NCBI GenBank assembly: GCA_031283515.1
Contig: JAITBS010000189.1
Location: 1-28,339 of the forward strand
Direction: 5' to 3'
Length of the DNA stretch: 28,339 nucleotides
Origin: Planctomycetaceae bacterium
GTDB taxonomy: Bacteria > Planctomycetota > Planctomycetia > Pirellulales > Thermoguttaceae
This document shows, piece after piece, positions 1 through 7,144 of the stretch. The position numbers and the translations under genes were made by a program. The notes below the pieces were generated by a model. The model made no database searches and was not told the origin of the DNA. It was given only the letters and a program-made list of their open reading frames with translations. Within the stretch, counting starts at the first letter, position 1; every line of letters begins with the position of its first letter.

Positions 1-47
1 AGATGTTGAAACGCGGTAAAATTTTCAAATTTGATTTTGGTGAGCAT
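1..47 (-). CDS. Start of a probable AAA-type (RecF/OLD-like) ATPase, cut by window edge
   Basis: Reading leftwards from an ATG at 45-47, the frame gives MLTKIKFENFTAFQHL and runs off the window. This is the usual opening of SMC/RecF/OLD-like ATPases of the AAA_15/AAA_21 kind, in which a short beta strand (KIKFENFTAF) precedes the P-loop by a few tens of residues. The P-loop itself lies outside the window, so the family call rests on 16 residues only. The frame stays open upstream to a TAA at 129-131 but holds no other ATG, and there is no clear Shine-Dalgarno site. It is divergent from the interrupted plus-strand start at 373. Confidence 0.4.
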   Translation of the reverse strand, partial: MLTKIKFENFTAFQH

Positions 48-372
48 TTTGCGTGATTTTCCGAACTCTTTTGGTAACTCTTGGTCAATACCATCGCCAA
101 CAAAAGATATTTTACAATAAGGCGAAAATTATACCTCTTTCGGAAAACAGACGCAACTAGTGCTTTGTTAATCTTAAAAACTGTCATATTTTAAATTTGG
201 TCAATTGTTATAATATTTGTTATATTTCAGCGTCAATTTTTATTCATTCCGTAATGTTGCTCTAAAGTTTCAATGGAGTATCAGTTGTTTGTAATTCAAA
301 CGATCTTGTTACGACAATTCCGATGACTTGTTACTCATATTTTGTTCATTTTCCTAACATGGAGGTTTTATT
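48..372. other. AT-rich divergent intergenic region
   Basis: There is no credible gene here. The stretch separates the leftward ATPase start from a rightward gene start (GGAGG at 361-365, ATG at 373). It is AT-rich, as expected for a divergent promoter region, and holds one weak leftward promoter candidate, listed separately. No repeat element is seen here. Confidence 0.6.
207..236 (-). promoter_or_regulatory. Weak candidate promoter for the ATPase gene
   Basis: On the minus strand a TTGACG box (231-236) is followed by either TATTAT at 15 bp (210-215) or TATAAC at 18 bp (207-212). The match is only fair and the region is AT-rich, so chance is a real alternative. It would give a leader of about 155 nt before the ATG at 47. 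Confidence 0.25.
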
Positions 373-414
373 ATGAAAAAATTTGTAATATATCAGTGGA
401 ATTTTTGTAGTTAA
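373..414 (+). pseudogene. Severed start of a plus-strand gene
   Basis: A strong Shine-Dalgarno sequence (GGAGG, 361-365) lies 7 nt before ATG AAA AAA TTT, which looks like the start of a real gene, perhaps with a Lys-rich signal peptide. Exactly after the fourth codon the sequence becomes the end of the repeat element at 385 (GTAATATATCAGTGG) and the frame stops at TAA 412-414 after 13 codons. No matching remainder of the gene is recognisable beyond the element at 711. The simplest reading is a gene cut by insertion or by element-mediated rearrangement. A short leader peptide is a less likely alternative. Confidence 0.5.
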
Positions 415-710
415 CAACAATAGGTAACCCTGAAAGGGCAGGATATTAGTTGATAGTTGATAGTGGAGAGTTGATAGTGGGGAGTGTCGCAAGCGGAGTA
501 ATACCGTTTTGATAGTAATTCGCTTTGTGGCACTATCAACTATCCACTCTCAACTCTCAACTCTCAACTATCTTGCCCTTTCAGGGCGAAATTGGGGTGA
601 TGATTGTGTAGCCCTACCCGTTGGATAGGGCTGGCTTCTATTGTCCTTTCGGGACGAGGAGGAACTGAATAATGCGTAAAAATAATAATTCCACTGAATC
701 GATATATTAC
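385..710 (-). repeat. Type B inverted-repeat-bounded structured element, copy 1
   Basis: The left end GTAATATATCAGTGGAATTT (385-404) is matched in inverted form at the right end (688-710), where 4 extra bases interrupt it. Inside lie a CCCTGAAAGGG hairpin (428-438), a long imperfect stem pairing about 447-480 with 533-572, a CTCTCAA tandem triplicate (547-567), a GCCCTTTCAGGGC hairpin near 575, an imperfect CCCTACCC/GGATAGGG hairpin (612-630) and a GTCCTTTCGGGAC hairpin near 644. It shares long stretches with 21143-21517 and its ends with the type A elements at 18546 and 25840. AAATTT lies next to the left end and 2 bp beyond the right end, a possible target duplication, although AAATTT is itself a palindrome. 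Confidence 0.75.
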
Positions 711-1228
711 GTAAATTTTAGTTTCCACTGACCCGCATAAGGTGCAGAAACTTTGGTTGTCCAGGAATTGGTTCCTTCCAGAGCAGAAACATTGGGATTT
801 CCCTGACTTCCTATCTCCGTAACGTTTTTCAGGTGACGGTAAGTCCCATCCTTGTTTCGGTTAAAGACTGCAAGACCATGACATTGTGTTCCGACAATCA
901 GTGTTCCATCTTTTTTGAACGCTAATGACGACGCCTGATCCTCAAGTAATCCATCTTCCCGCATAAAATGTTCCCATTCATCACGGTCGATTTTGTAACG
1001 TGTAATTCCCGCAGAAGTTGCCATCCAAACATTGCCGTCTGAAATCATACAAACAATGAACGACGCTTTGATATCGAGCTGGTCAACTTTAGGCGGCAGC
1101 GATGATTGAATTAATGCAACAGAATTGTCCTGTTTTTTGTTTTTGGAAGATAACGGTAACTCTTGTGTAACAATGACTTGAGCAAAAGTCATTGTTAGCA
1201 AAATAACCGAAATAAAACAGGCTTTCAT
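707..1228 (-). CDS. Exported propeller-type protein, probably 3'-truncated
   Basis: The 173-residue product begins with a typical signal peptide (MKACFISVILLTMTFAQ). Two blade-like repeats follow: DGNVWMATSAGITRYK at about residues 64-79 and DGTLIVGTQCHGLAVFN at about 107-123. These resemble the two-component-regulator propeller repeat (DGxxWxGTxxGLxxF). Complete family members carry many more blades, so this is likely a fragment or a very small relative. The stop codon TAA at 707-709 lies inside the end of the type B repeat element, so the insertion probably created the present C-terminus. It starts 16 bp after the adk stop and may be read through from the ribosomal operon. No Shine-Dalgarno site is visible. 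Function is unknown; it is presumably periplasmic. Confidence 0.6.
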   Translation of the reverse strand: MKACFISVILLTMTFAQVIVTQELPLSSKNKKQDNSVALIQSSLPPKVDQLDIKASFIVCMISDGNVWMATSAGITRYKIDRDEWEHFMREDGLLEDQASSLAFKKDGTLIVGTQCHGLAVFNRNKDGTYRHLKNVTEIGSQGNPNVSALEGTNSWTTKVSAPYAGQWKLKFT

Positions 1229-1244
1229 TAATTTAGAAATTCAT

Positions 1245-1802
1245 TCAATTATATTGATCGAGTATTTTTTCGATTCTTACGAAAATTTCATCCACATTAC
1301 CGAGTCCGTCAATTGTTTTGAGTAAACCTTGTTTGTTGTAATAGTCGAGTAACGGGCTTGTTTGTTTGTTGTAAGCGACCAAACGTTCACGAATTACTTC
1401 CGGTTTATCGTCGGCACGACCACGTCCTGCCAAACGCTTGAATAGTTCTTCATCAGGAACTCGAAGTTCAAGTACCACATCTAACGGCGTTCCTTTTTCT
1501 ACAAGCATTTTATCAAGAGCTTCGGCTTGAGCAATTGTTCGCGGGAAACCATCCAGTAAATAACCAATTTGACAATCCGGTGCTTGCAACCGTTCCGAAA
1601 TAATACCAATAATCACATCATCAGGAACAAGTTGACCGCCAGACATGTATTTTTCCGCTTCAAGACCAATTTTTGTCTTCGCATCCCGCGCCGCCCGCAA
1701 CATATCACCTGTTGAAAGATGGGCCGGTCTATATTTGGCAATAATTTTTTCTGCTTGAGTTCCTTTTCCTGCTCCAGGAGGACCAATAAAAATAATTCGC
1801 AT
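1245..1802 (-). CDS. adk: Adenylate kinase
   Basis: A cytoplasmic enzyme that interconverts ATP + AMP and 2 ADP. The P-loop GPPGAGKGTQ is at residues 7-16, the AMP-binding region STGDMLR at about 31-37, and the DGFPRT motif at about 84-89. At 185 residues it is the short form: the LID is reduced to GRGRADDKPEVIRERL, with no zinc-binding insertion. It starts 29 bp after the secY stop, the common secY-adk arrangement at the end of the spc operon. The start is well fixed because MRIIFIGPPGAGKG begins directly with the nucleotide-binding strand. Confidence 0.97.
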   Translation of the reverse strand: MRIIFIGPPGAGKGTQAEKIIAKYRPAHLSTGDMLRAARDAKTKIGLEAEKYMSGGQLVPDDVIIGIISERLQAPDCQIGYLLDGFPRTIAQAEALDKMLVEKGTPLDVVLELRVPDEELFKRLAGRGRADDKPEVIRERLVAYNKQTSPLLDYYNKQGLLKTIDGLGNVDEIFVRIEKILDQYN

Positions 1803-1831
1803 GGAAATTGATTATTAAAATTAATTTTTAG

Positions 1832-3214
1832 TTATTTGGTTTTTTCAAGTAATCCCTTGTAATTCCGCATCACAAGATGACTGTCAATTTTATCAACAAG
1901 ATCAATAATCACACTGACAACAATTAAAAGGCTCGTTCCGCCGAAAAATCCTGCCAACATATAGTTTTCCGTTCCAACAATAACAGTTGAAATAATCTGC
2001 GGCAAAATAGCAATAAGAGCAAGGAACGATGCACCAACATAAGTAATGCGAACCATCACTTTTTCAAGATAATTGGCGGTTGTCGTACCCGGTCGGTAAC
2101 CCGGAATAAATGATCCGTAATTTTTCAGATTTTCAGCCATATCTTTCGGATTGAATGTAACGGCAGTCCAAAAATAACAGAAAAAATAAATCCCAACCAC
2201 AAACAGAATAATATAAGAAAACGTTTGCCGTTGGAAAACATCGTGCAAAAATCGAACAATCGGTCCAAAAAACCAATTTGTTATATTTTGACCGTCAACA
2301 ATACCAAAAAACGCTTGCGGGAAAAGCAACAAACTGCTCGCAAAAATAATCGGCATCACACCAGCCTGATTGACTTTAAGCGGAAGATATTGACGATTTC
2401 CTCCGAATGTTTTACGACCGCGAATATGTTTGGCACTTTGAGTTGGGATACGGCGTTGCCCCTTTGTGATGTAGATGACTCCTACAACCACCGTAATAAA
2501 CAACACCGTCAAAACAAGCAGAATTTCAACACCAAATTGTGAATTATCAGAACCTAATCGGAAACCGGTTTCTTTGTTGTAAAGTCGTCCGCCAAGTTTT
2601 TGGAGTGCGGCTGGGAGGTTGGCGAGAATTCCTGCCATGATTAAAAGACTAATACCGTTACCAATACCGTATTCGTCAATCTGTTCGCCAAGCCACATCA
2701 AAAATGTGGAACCAGCCGTCATCACCACAACCGCCGCTATAAGCCAACCGAGTGGTAACGAATTATCAGGATTGAGAATCGCACTGTTGTAAAGTCCCAT
2801 TCGCCCTACCGTAAAAACGTAAAAGAAACTTTGGAACAAACAAATAATAACTGTTGCGTAACGAGTATATTCATTGATTTTTTTGCGTCCGCTTTCGCCT
2901 TCTTTTTGTAATTTTTCGAGCGGTTCCCAAACAGTCGCTAAAAGTTGGAAAATGATCGATGCCGAAATGTACGGCATAATACCAAGACCGAAAATCGTCA
3001 GTTGTTCAAAGGAAGTTCCTGTGAAAACCGAAATCTGAGCCATCAAAGAACCAAGTCCTTGTTGATCTGCCCAAAAATCGCGCATCTTCGCGATATCGGT
3101 AATCGGAAGCGGAATCCACCACCCAATACGATACACCGCCAAAAGACCAAGCGTTAACAGTATCTTCTGGCGAAGTTCAGGAATCGAAAATATAACACGA
3201 ATTTTCTGGAACAT
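1832..3214 (-). CDS. secY: Protein translocase subunit SecY
   Basis: This is the core of the SecYEG channel in the inner membrane. The 460-residue product has about ten hydrophobic segments. Family signatures are visible: PYISASIIFQLL near residue 81 (TM2), the cytoplasmic-loop sequence KGQRRIP near residue 252, and PLKVNQAGVMPIIFASS near residue 278. The loop between the GILANLPAALQKLGG region and the next membrane segment (residues about 205-228) is somewhat longer than in E. coli. It lies between rplO (118 bp upstream) and adk, as in many bacteria. No Shine-Dalgarno site is visible before the ATG. Confidence 0.97.
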   Translation of the reverse strand: MFQKIRVIFSIPELRQKILLTLGLLAVYRIGWWIPLPITDIAKMRDFWADQQGLGSLMAQISVFTGTSFEQLTIFGLGIMPYISASIIFQLLATVWEPLEKLQKEGESGRKKINEYTRYATVIICLFQSFFYVFTVGRMGLYNSAILNPDNSLPLGWLIAAVVVMTAGSTFLMWLGEQIDEYGIGNGISLLIMAGILANLPAALQKLGGRLYNKETGFRLGSDNSQFGVEILLVLTVLFITVVVGVIYITKGQRRIPTQSAKHIRGRKTFGGNRQYLPLKVNQAGVMPIIFASSLLLFPQAFFGIVDGQNITNWFFGPIVRFLHDVFQRQTFSYIILFVVGIYFFCYFWTAVTFNPKDMAENLKNYGSFIPGYRPGTTTANYLEKVMVRITYVGASFLALIAILPQIISTVIVGTENYMLAGFFGGTSLLIVVSVIIDLVDKIDSHLVMRNYKGLLEKTK

Positions 3215-3332
3215 AGAATTATTGAAGCAAGAACATCAAAGGTTGCCGATAGGAATTAGGAATAATTAAGGAAATTAACAAAATTAACAAAAGAAAGGAA
3301 CAATTAAAATGATACCTTTCTTTTAAACATTT

Positions 3333-3860
3333 TTAGGATTTTGATTGAGCTGATTTTGATTGTTGGGCTTTTTTACGGGAACCCATTTTATTTTTGACAA
3401 CCGGTTTTTTCGTAGGCAATACAATAACTTTGCCGCCAACCGTTTCGATTTTCTTTTGCGCAGTTACAGAAAAAGAATGAGCCGAAACATCAAGCGGTTT
3501 GGTCAGTTCGCCGTTGCCGAGAATTTTAATTTGGTCAAAAACTTTTTTGACAACACCTTTTTCTCTAAGCAATTGCGGCGTAACCGTTTCGCCTTTTTCA
3601 AAGAAAATTTCAAGGTCGTCAACATTGACTCCGATCACAATATCCGCAAAACCTTTATTATTGAATCCTCGTTTGGGAATACGCCGGACAAGCGGCATTT
3701 GACCGCCTTCAAATACCGGATTCATGGACGAACCGGAACGAGAACCTTGACCTTTGTGACCGCGTTGACTGGTTTTTCCGCGACCGGAACCAATACCACG
3801 ACCCACGCGTCTGCGTTTTCGGGAAGCGGACGCTTTAGAATTAACATCATTTATATTCAT
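3333..3860 (-). CDS. rplO: 50S ribosomal protein L15
   Basis: A large-subunit protein that binds 23S rRNA late in assembly. The Arg/Gly-rich N-terminal region (RRVGRGIGSGRGKTSQRGHKG at residues about 17-37, then GGQMPLVRRIPKRGF) is the L15 hallmark. At 175 residues it is longer than the usual 145 or so; the surplus is a Lys/Ser/Gln-rich tail (KMGSRKKAQQSKSAQSKS). Its ATG overlaps the rpsE stop as ATGA (3857-3860), pointing to coupled translation. rpmD (L30), which often sits between rpsE and rplO, is absent. Confidence 0.97.
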   Translation of the reverse strand: MNINDVNSKASASRKRRRVGRGIGSGRGKTSQRGHKGQGSRSGSSMNPVFEGGQMPLVRRIPKRGFNNKGFADIVIGVNVDDLEIFFEKGETVTPQLLREKGVVKKVFDQIKILGNGELTKPLDVSAHSFSVTAQKKIETVGGKVIVLPTKKPVVKNKMGSRKKAQQSKSAQSKS

Positions 3861-4348
3861 AGAGAAACTCCTCGTAACCGTTCGATTTCCGTTTGAGTCC
3901 GTAAATGTAACAACGCTTCAATGGTTGCTTTGACCACATTGGTCGGATTCGATGTTCCATAACTTTTGGTCAGAATATCGTGAATCCCGCAAGCCTCACA
4001 AACAGCCCGCACCGCCGCTCCCGCAATCACTCCCGTACCAGGACTTGCCGGAACCAACACAACCCGCGCCGAACCAAAATGTCCGGTAATTTCATGCGGA
4101 ATTGTTGTTCCGTCCAGTTGAACCTGCTTGAGTTTTTGCGAACCATCTTTAACCGCTTTGTCAACTGCCGGAGGTACTTCATTGGCTTTACCGTAACCCC
4201 AAGCAATCCGACCATTGCCGTCGCCAACAACAACCATTGCAGCAAAACTAAAACGCCGACCACCTTTAACCACAGCAGCGCAACGTTTAATTTTAACTAC
4301 CTTATCAACAAGACCACCTTGGGTCGATTCATTTGTCGTAGAACTCAT
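3857..4348 (-). CDS. rpsE: 30S ribosomal protein S5
   Basis: A small-subunit protein near the decoding centre and mRNA entrance. The N-terminal dsRBD-like domain carries KVVKGGRRFSFAAMVVVGD at about residues 26-45 and GYGKANEVP. The C-terminal domain has GTGVIAGAAVRAVCEACGI followed by NPTNVVKATIEAL. Its 163 residues are normal. It is 27 bp after rplR and overlaps rplO by 4 bp. Confidence 0.97.
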   Translation of the reverse strand: MSSTTNESTQGGLVDKVVKIKRCAAVVKGGRRFSFAAMVVVGDGNGRIAWGYGKANEVPPAVDKAVKDGSQKLKQVQLDGTTIPHEITGHFGSARVVLVPASPGTGVIAGAAVRAVCEACGIHDILTKSYGTSNPTNVVKATIEALLHLRTQTEIERLRGVSL

Positions 4349-4375
4349 ATTTTCGTATTAAAAGTTGTTGGTTAT

Positions 4376-4873
4376 TTATTTTGTTTTTTTGTTACTTGCT
4401 GCTTTACCGGCAGAGACTTTGGCAGTGATTTTATCATTTTTGGACGCTTTTTGTTTTTTCGGAGCGGACTTGGAATCGTCCTTCACTTTTTCTTCACCGG
4501 CTGCTCCAATGTCGAGCCCCGTTTTACGAGCCGCATCTGCCAACGCTTTAATCCGACCATGATATTTAAAACCATGACGATCAAACGCCACCTTTGTAAT
4601 TCCGGCATCAAGAGCTTTTTTAGCAATTGTTTCACCGATTTTTTCCGCAGCGGTACAATTACTACCGTTACCAATTTCGGTTCTCAATATTTTATCCCGT
4701 GTTCCGGCGGAAACGAGTGTTTTTCCGGCTTCATCGTCAATAATCTGAGCGTAAATATTCGTGTTGCTGCGGAACACACAAAGTCGAGGACGATTCGAAA
4801 AACGCTTCACCGCATTAGAAACACGAAACGCTCGATTACGCCGTTGTCTGTTAATTTGTTGATACTTTTTCAC
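4376..4873 (-). CDS. rplR: 50S ribosomal protein L18 with Lys-rich C-terminal tail
   Basis: It binds 5S rRNA together with L5. The core matches L18: RRNRAFRVSNAVKRFSNRPRL at the N-terminus, then NIYAQIIDDEAGKTLVSAGT, and AFDRHGFKYHGRIKALADAARKTGLD at the usual C-terminus. The family normally ends there (about 117-122 residues). Here about 43 more residues follow, rich in Lys, Ala and Ser (KDDSKSAPKKQKASKNDK and on). The start is GTG (4871-4873), preceded by AGGTG 5 nt upstream, which fits a Shine-Dalgarno site. Confidence 0.96.
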   Translation of the reverse strand: MKKYQQINRQRRNRAFRVSNAVKRFSNRPRLCVFRSNTNIYAQIIDDEAGKTLVSAGTRDKILRTEIGNGSNCTAAEKIGETIAKKALDAGITKVAFDRHGFKYHGRIKALADAARKTGLDIGAAGEEKVKDDSKSAPKKQKASKNDKITAKVSAGKAASNKKTK

Positions 4874-4993
4874 AAAAACACCTGAATCAATTTAAATAAA
4901 CTACAAAAACTTGTTCTCAATTATGTTGCAAAAAATAATGTAATCGGACTACGATTGACCTATCAACTATTTTTGCTTTTATTTTTTACTGTT

Positions 4994-5542
4994 CTATTTT
5001 TTAGTTGTTGCTTTACTTTCTTTACGCCGAATCACTTCACCGTCATATTTGATTCCTTTACCGAGATAAGGTTCTGCTTTTCGGATGGAGCGGACTTCGG
5101 CGGCAAACTGACCAACCAATTGTTTGTCAATTCCCTTAATACTCACATGAACCTGATCAGGACATGTTACCGTCAAACCGTTGGGAATTGGTTTTTGGAC
5201 TTCATGGGCAAAACCGGCGCGAATCTGTAAAACCTTACCCTGAACAGCGAAAAGGTATCCTGTTCCGAATATTTCGAGTTTCTTTTCATAACCGGTTGTA
5301 ACACCAACAACCATATTTTGGAACAAAGCACGATATAGTCCGTGCATTGCGGCGGCTTCACGGGAATTATTGGCTCTTTCGACCAGAATCACTCCCGACG
5401 CAGTATCCAATGTAACTTTAACATTCGGACTGAACCATTGTTCGAGTTTTCCGAGTGTTCCTTCAACGGTAATATTGGAGCCGTCAATCGACACCTTCAC
5501 GTTTTTCGGAACAACAACCGGTTTTTTTCCAATTCTTGACAT
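4994..5542 (-). CDS. rplF: 50S ribosomal protein L6
   Basis: A large-subunit protein near the sarcin-ricin loop. It begins MSRIGKKPVVVPKNVKVSIDG and ends with the conserved YLGKGIKYDGEVIRRKE block (about residues 158-174), which is diagnostic. Its 182 residues are normal and cover two similar alpha/beta domains. It is followed by rplR after 120 bp and preceded by an unusual 249-bp gap holding hairpin repeats, then a lipoprotein gene where rpsH would normally adjoin. Confidence 0.97.
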   Translation of the reverse strand: MSRIGKKPVVVPKNVKVSIDGSNITVEGTLGKLEQWFSPNVKVTLDTASGVILVERANNSREAAAMHGLYRALFQNMVVGVTTGYEKKLEIFGTGYLFAVQGKVLQIRAGFAHEVQKPIPNGLTVTCPDQVHVSIKGIDKQLVGQFAAEVRSIRKAEPYLGKGIKYDGEVIRRKESKATTKK

Positions 5543-5597
5543 GTTAGTTTTTAACCGCGAATATTAAGTAAAATAAAAATATTGATGTTTTATTGTT

Positions 5598-5760
5598 TTG
5601 TATCTATTCAGTAAAATGTTCAATAATAAATCAACATGAGAGCAACCTTTCGCCGAAAAGCGTTGCCGATAGGCAACTTTGCCTCTAATTTCCGTTTGGC
5701 AACACAAATTGCCGTCTCGAATCTGATTTACTGTCGGCTACCGCCAACGTGATATTTCGG
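5598..5760. repeat. Hairpin-rich repeat in the rplF / lipoprotein gap
   Basis: It contains TTGTATCTATTCAGTA (5598-5613), nearly the same as 7058-7073, then CAACCTTTCGCCGAAAAGCG and the hairpin GTTGCC-GATA-GGCAAC (5662-5677). The hairpin at 7120-7135 has the same GATA loop but a different, still fully paired stem (GTCGGC/GCCGAC). GTCGGCTACCGCCAAC near 5733 looks like a further decayed copy. Nothing here codes for protein. Confidence 0.6.
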
Positions 5761-5791
5761 CGAAACATCACATTGGTCTTTTACCGGTTGG

Positions 5792-6256
5792 CTAAATATC
5801 GTCTCGTTTAATCCATTCTATCCATTCGCTGTACGGGATTAGTTTAAATGAAATACGCCGTTTGTAGCCATACTTTTGTTCTGCAAGATCAAGAGCATCC
5901 TTACCGAAAGTCAATTTATCCATGTCGTTTGCTGCTTTATGATTACCTGCCTTACATTTTTCTAACCATTCAATTTCGAGAGAACGCCATTGTTCGAATT
6001 TTTCACGGAAATCTTGGGGACAATGCTTTGTTTTAATGTTCTGCCAATAAGCAATTAAATTGTCGTACTGTTCCGGCGAATCAAAGGAATTTACCTCCAG
6101 AATGAGATATTTTTGTCCTGCAAGAGCCGTTTCTTTAACGGCAATTTTGGGGTCGAGAGACGCTGCATCACAACCACTTATAATTACAATCAGGACTAAA
6201 AATCCAACATTAACAGGAAATCCTCCTAAACGATCAAAACCAATATGATTTTTCAT
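5792..6256 (-). CDS. Putative lipoprotein of unknown function inside the spc operon
   Basis: The 154-residue product has an N-terminal hydrophobic stretch ending in a lipobox-like IISGC, so Cys29 is the likely lipidation site and the protein is probably membrane-anchored outside the cytoplasm. The rest is charged, with many Trp and Lys residues (for example YWQNIKTKHCPQDF, EQWRSLEIEWLEKC). I recognise no domain. The start is supported by AGGAGA about 4-5 nt before the ATG, one of the clearer ribosome sites here. It lies between rpsH (72 bp upstream) and rplF (249 bp downstream), where bacteria normally have no extra gene, and it is bordered by hairpin repeats. It looks like an insertion into the operon. 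Confidence 0.8.
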   Translation of the reverse strand: MKNHIGFDRLGGFPVNVGFLVLIVIISGCDAASLDPKIAVKETALAGQKYLILEVNSFDSPEQYDNLIAYWQNIKTKHCPQDFREKFEQWRSLEIEWLEKCKAGNHKAANDMDKLTFGKDALDLAEQKYGYKRRISFKLIPYSEWIEWIKRDDI

Positions 6257-6328
6257 CTATTCTCCTATAAACTTATTCCTAAACTCTAATATATTTTAGA
6301 ATTAGGACATTAGGGGCAAATTATTTGT

Positions 6329-6724
6329 TTACCAGATGGTGCAAATAACTTCACCGCCGACATTTTTCAATTTGGCTTCCCGATCACTCAAAATACCGCG
6401 ATTCGTATTGAGGATACGAATTCCCAATCCGCTCAAAACCGGCTTCAAATCGGAAGTTGAAACATAAACACGGCAACCCGGTTTACTGATTCGTTTGATC
6501 GTATTAACAATTTTTTCACCATTCGCACCATATTTGAGATGGACACGGAGAATAGAAACCGGTTTGGCTTCAATTTCTTCCCAGTCCCAAATATAGCCTT
6601 CACGTTTCAGGACATCACCAATTCCTTTTTTCTCAACAGAAAACGGAATATCAACAGCGGCTTTTTCAATTCGAACAGCGTTACGAATACGCGTCAACAT
6701 ATCAGCGATTGGATCGGTCATCAT
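6329..6724 (-). CDS. rpsH: 30S ribosomal protein S8
   Basis: A primary binder of 16S rRNA helix 21 and, in E. coli, the repressor of the spc operon. MTDPIADMLTRIRNAV at the start and STSDLKPVLSGLGIRILNTNRGILSDREAK near the C-terminus are diagnostic. The start chosen is the ATG at 6722-6724 (131 residues, normal length). A purine-rich GGGAG lies 9 nt upstream, whereas the longer frame from 6748 would overlap rpsN and add nine atypical residues. The next ATG (6721) is equally possible. It is 17 bp after rpsN. Confidence 0.96.
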   Translation of the reverse strand: MMTDPIADMLTRIRNAVRIEKAAVDIPFSVEKKGIGDVLKREGYIWDWEEIEAKPVSILRVHLKYGANGEKIVNTIKRISKPGCRVYVSTSDLKPVLSGLGIRILNTNRGILSDREAKLKNVGGEVICTIW

Positions 6725-6741
6725 AGTTTTTTTCTCCCTAA

Positions 6742-6927
6742 TTACCAACTTGATTTTTTAACGCCGGGAATCAAGCCTTGATTGGCAAGATTACGGAAAC
6801 AAATTCGACAAATCCCGAATTTCCGAAAGACCGCCCGCGGACGACCACAAAGTTGACAACGATTTTCCCTGCGGCTGGAAAATTTCGGAATACTTTTTGC
6901 TTTATTAATTTTTGCTATACTTGCCAT
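6742..6927 (-). CDS. rpsN: 30S ribosomal protein S14, zinc-binding type
   Basis: The 61-residue product has two CxxC pairs (CQLCGRPRAVFRKFGICRIC), so it is the short zinc-ribbon (C+) form of S14, and it ends with the typical GLIPGVKKSSW. It binds in the head of the 30S subunit. It sits between rplE and rpsH, as in other spc operons. The 217-bp gap before it is unusually long and carries tandem and hairpin repeats. Confidence 0.97.
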   Translation of the reverse strand: MASIAKINKAKSIPKFSSRRENRCQLCGRPRAVFRKFGICRICFRNLANQGLIPGVKKSSW

Positions 6928-7057
6928 AAATAGTAAGGAATTAAGTATTAAGAAGTTAGGAAGATCAGGAATGAAAAATATTGTACTGATAAACCTCTAA
7001 AGTCTTAATGTTTCGTGATATTGTTTTCGTAATTCGTTCATGAATCACGTTACTTAT

Positions 7058-7135
7058 TTGTCTCTATTCAGTAGGTAGTCAACCTTTCGTCAGGTAGTCA
7101 ACCTTTCGCCGAAAGGTTGGTCGGCGATAGCCGAC
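7058..7135. repeat. Tandem repeat plus two hairpins in the rplE / rpsN gap
   Basis: A 19-bp unit AGGTAGTCAACCTTTCGYC is repeated twice (7073-7091 and 7092-7110). The second copy runs into a perfect hairpin CAACCTTTC-GCC-GAAAGGTTG (7099-7119), followed at once by GTCGGC-GATA-GCCGAC (7120-7135). The preceding TTGTCTCTATTCAGTA (7058-7073) recurs at 5598-5613, so this is a second copy of the same repeat. It lies within the transcribed ribosomal operon. Confidence 0.7.
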
Positions 7136-7144
7136 TAATGTTGC

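Noticed and set aside
209..214. Plus-strand TATAAT as promoter of the severed gene at 373
   Set aside because: There is no -35 box at 16-18 bp, the surroundings are AT-rich, and the distance to the start is about 160 nt.
547..567. CTCTCAA x3 as a CRISPR-like or satellite array
   Set aside because: The units are 7 bp, directly adjacent with no spacers, and form one arm of a long stem in the type B element.
3980..4885. 301-codon plus-strand frame opposite rpsE and rplR
   Set aside because: It is an antisense shadow of two certain ribosomal genes, with low-complexity Asn/Phe/Arg content typical of such frames.
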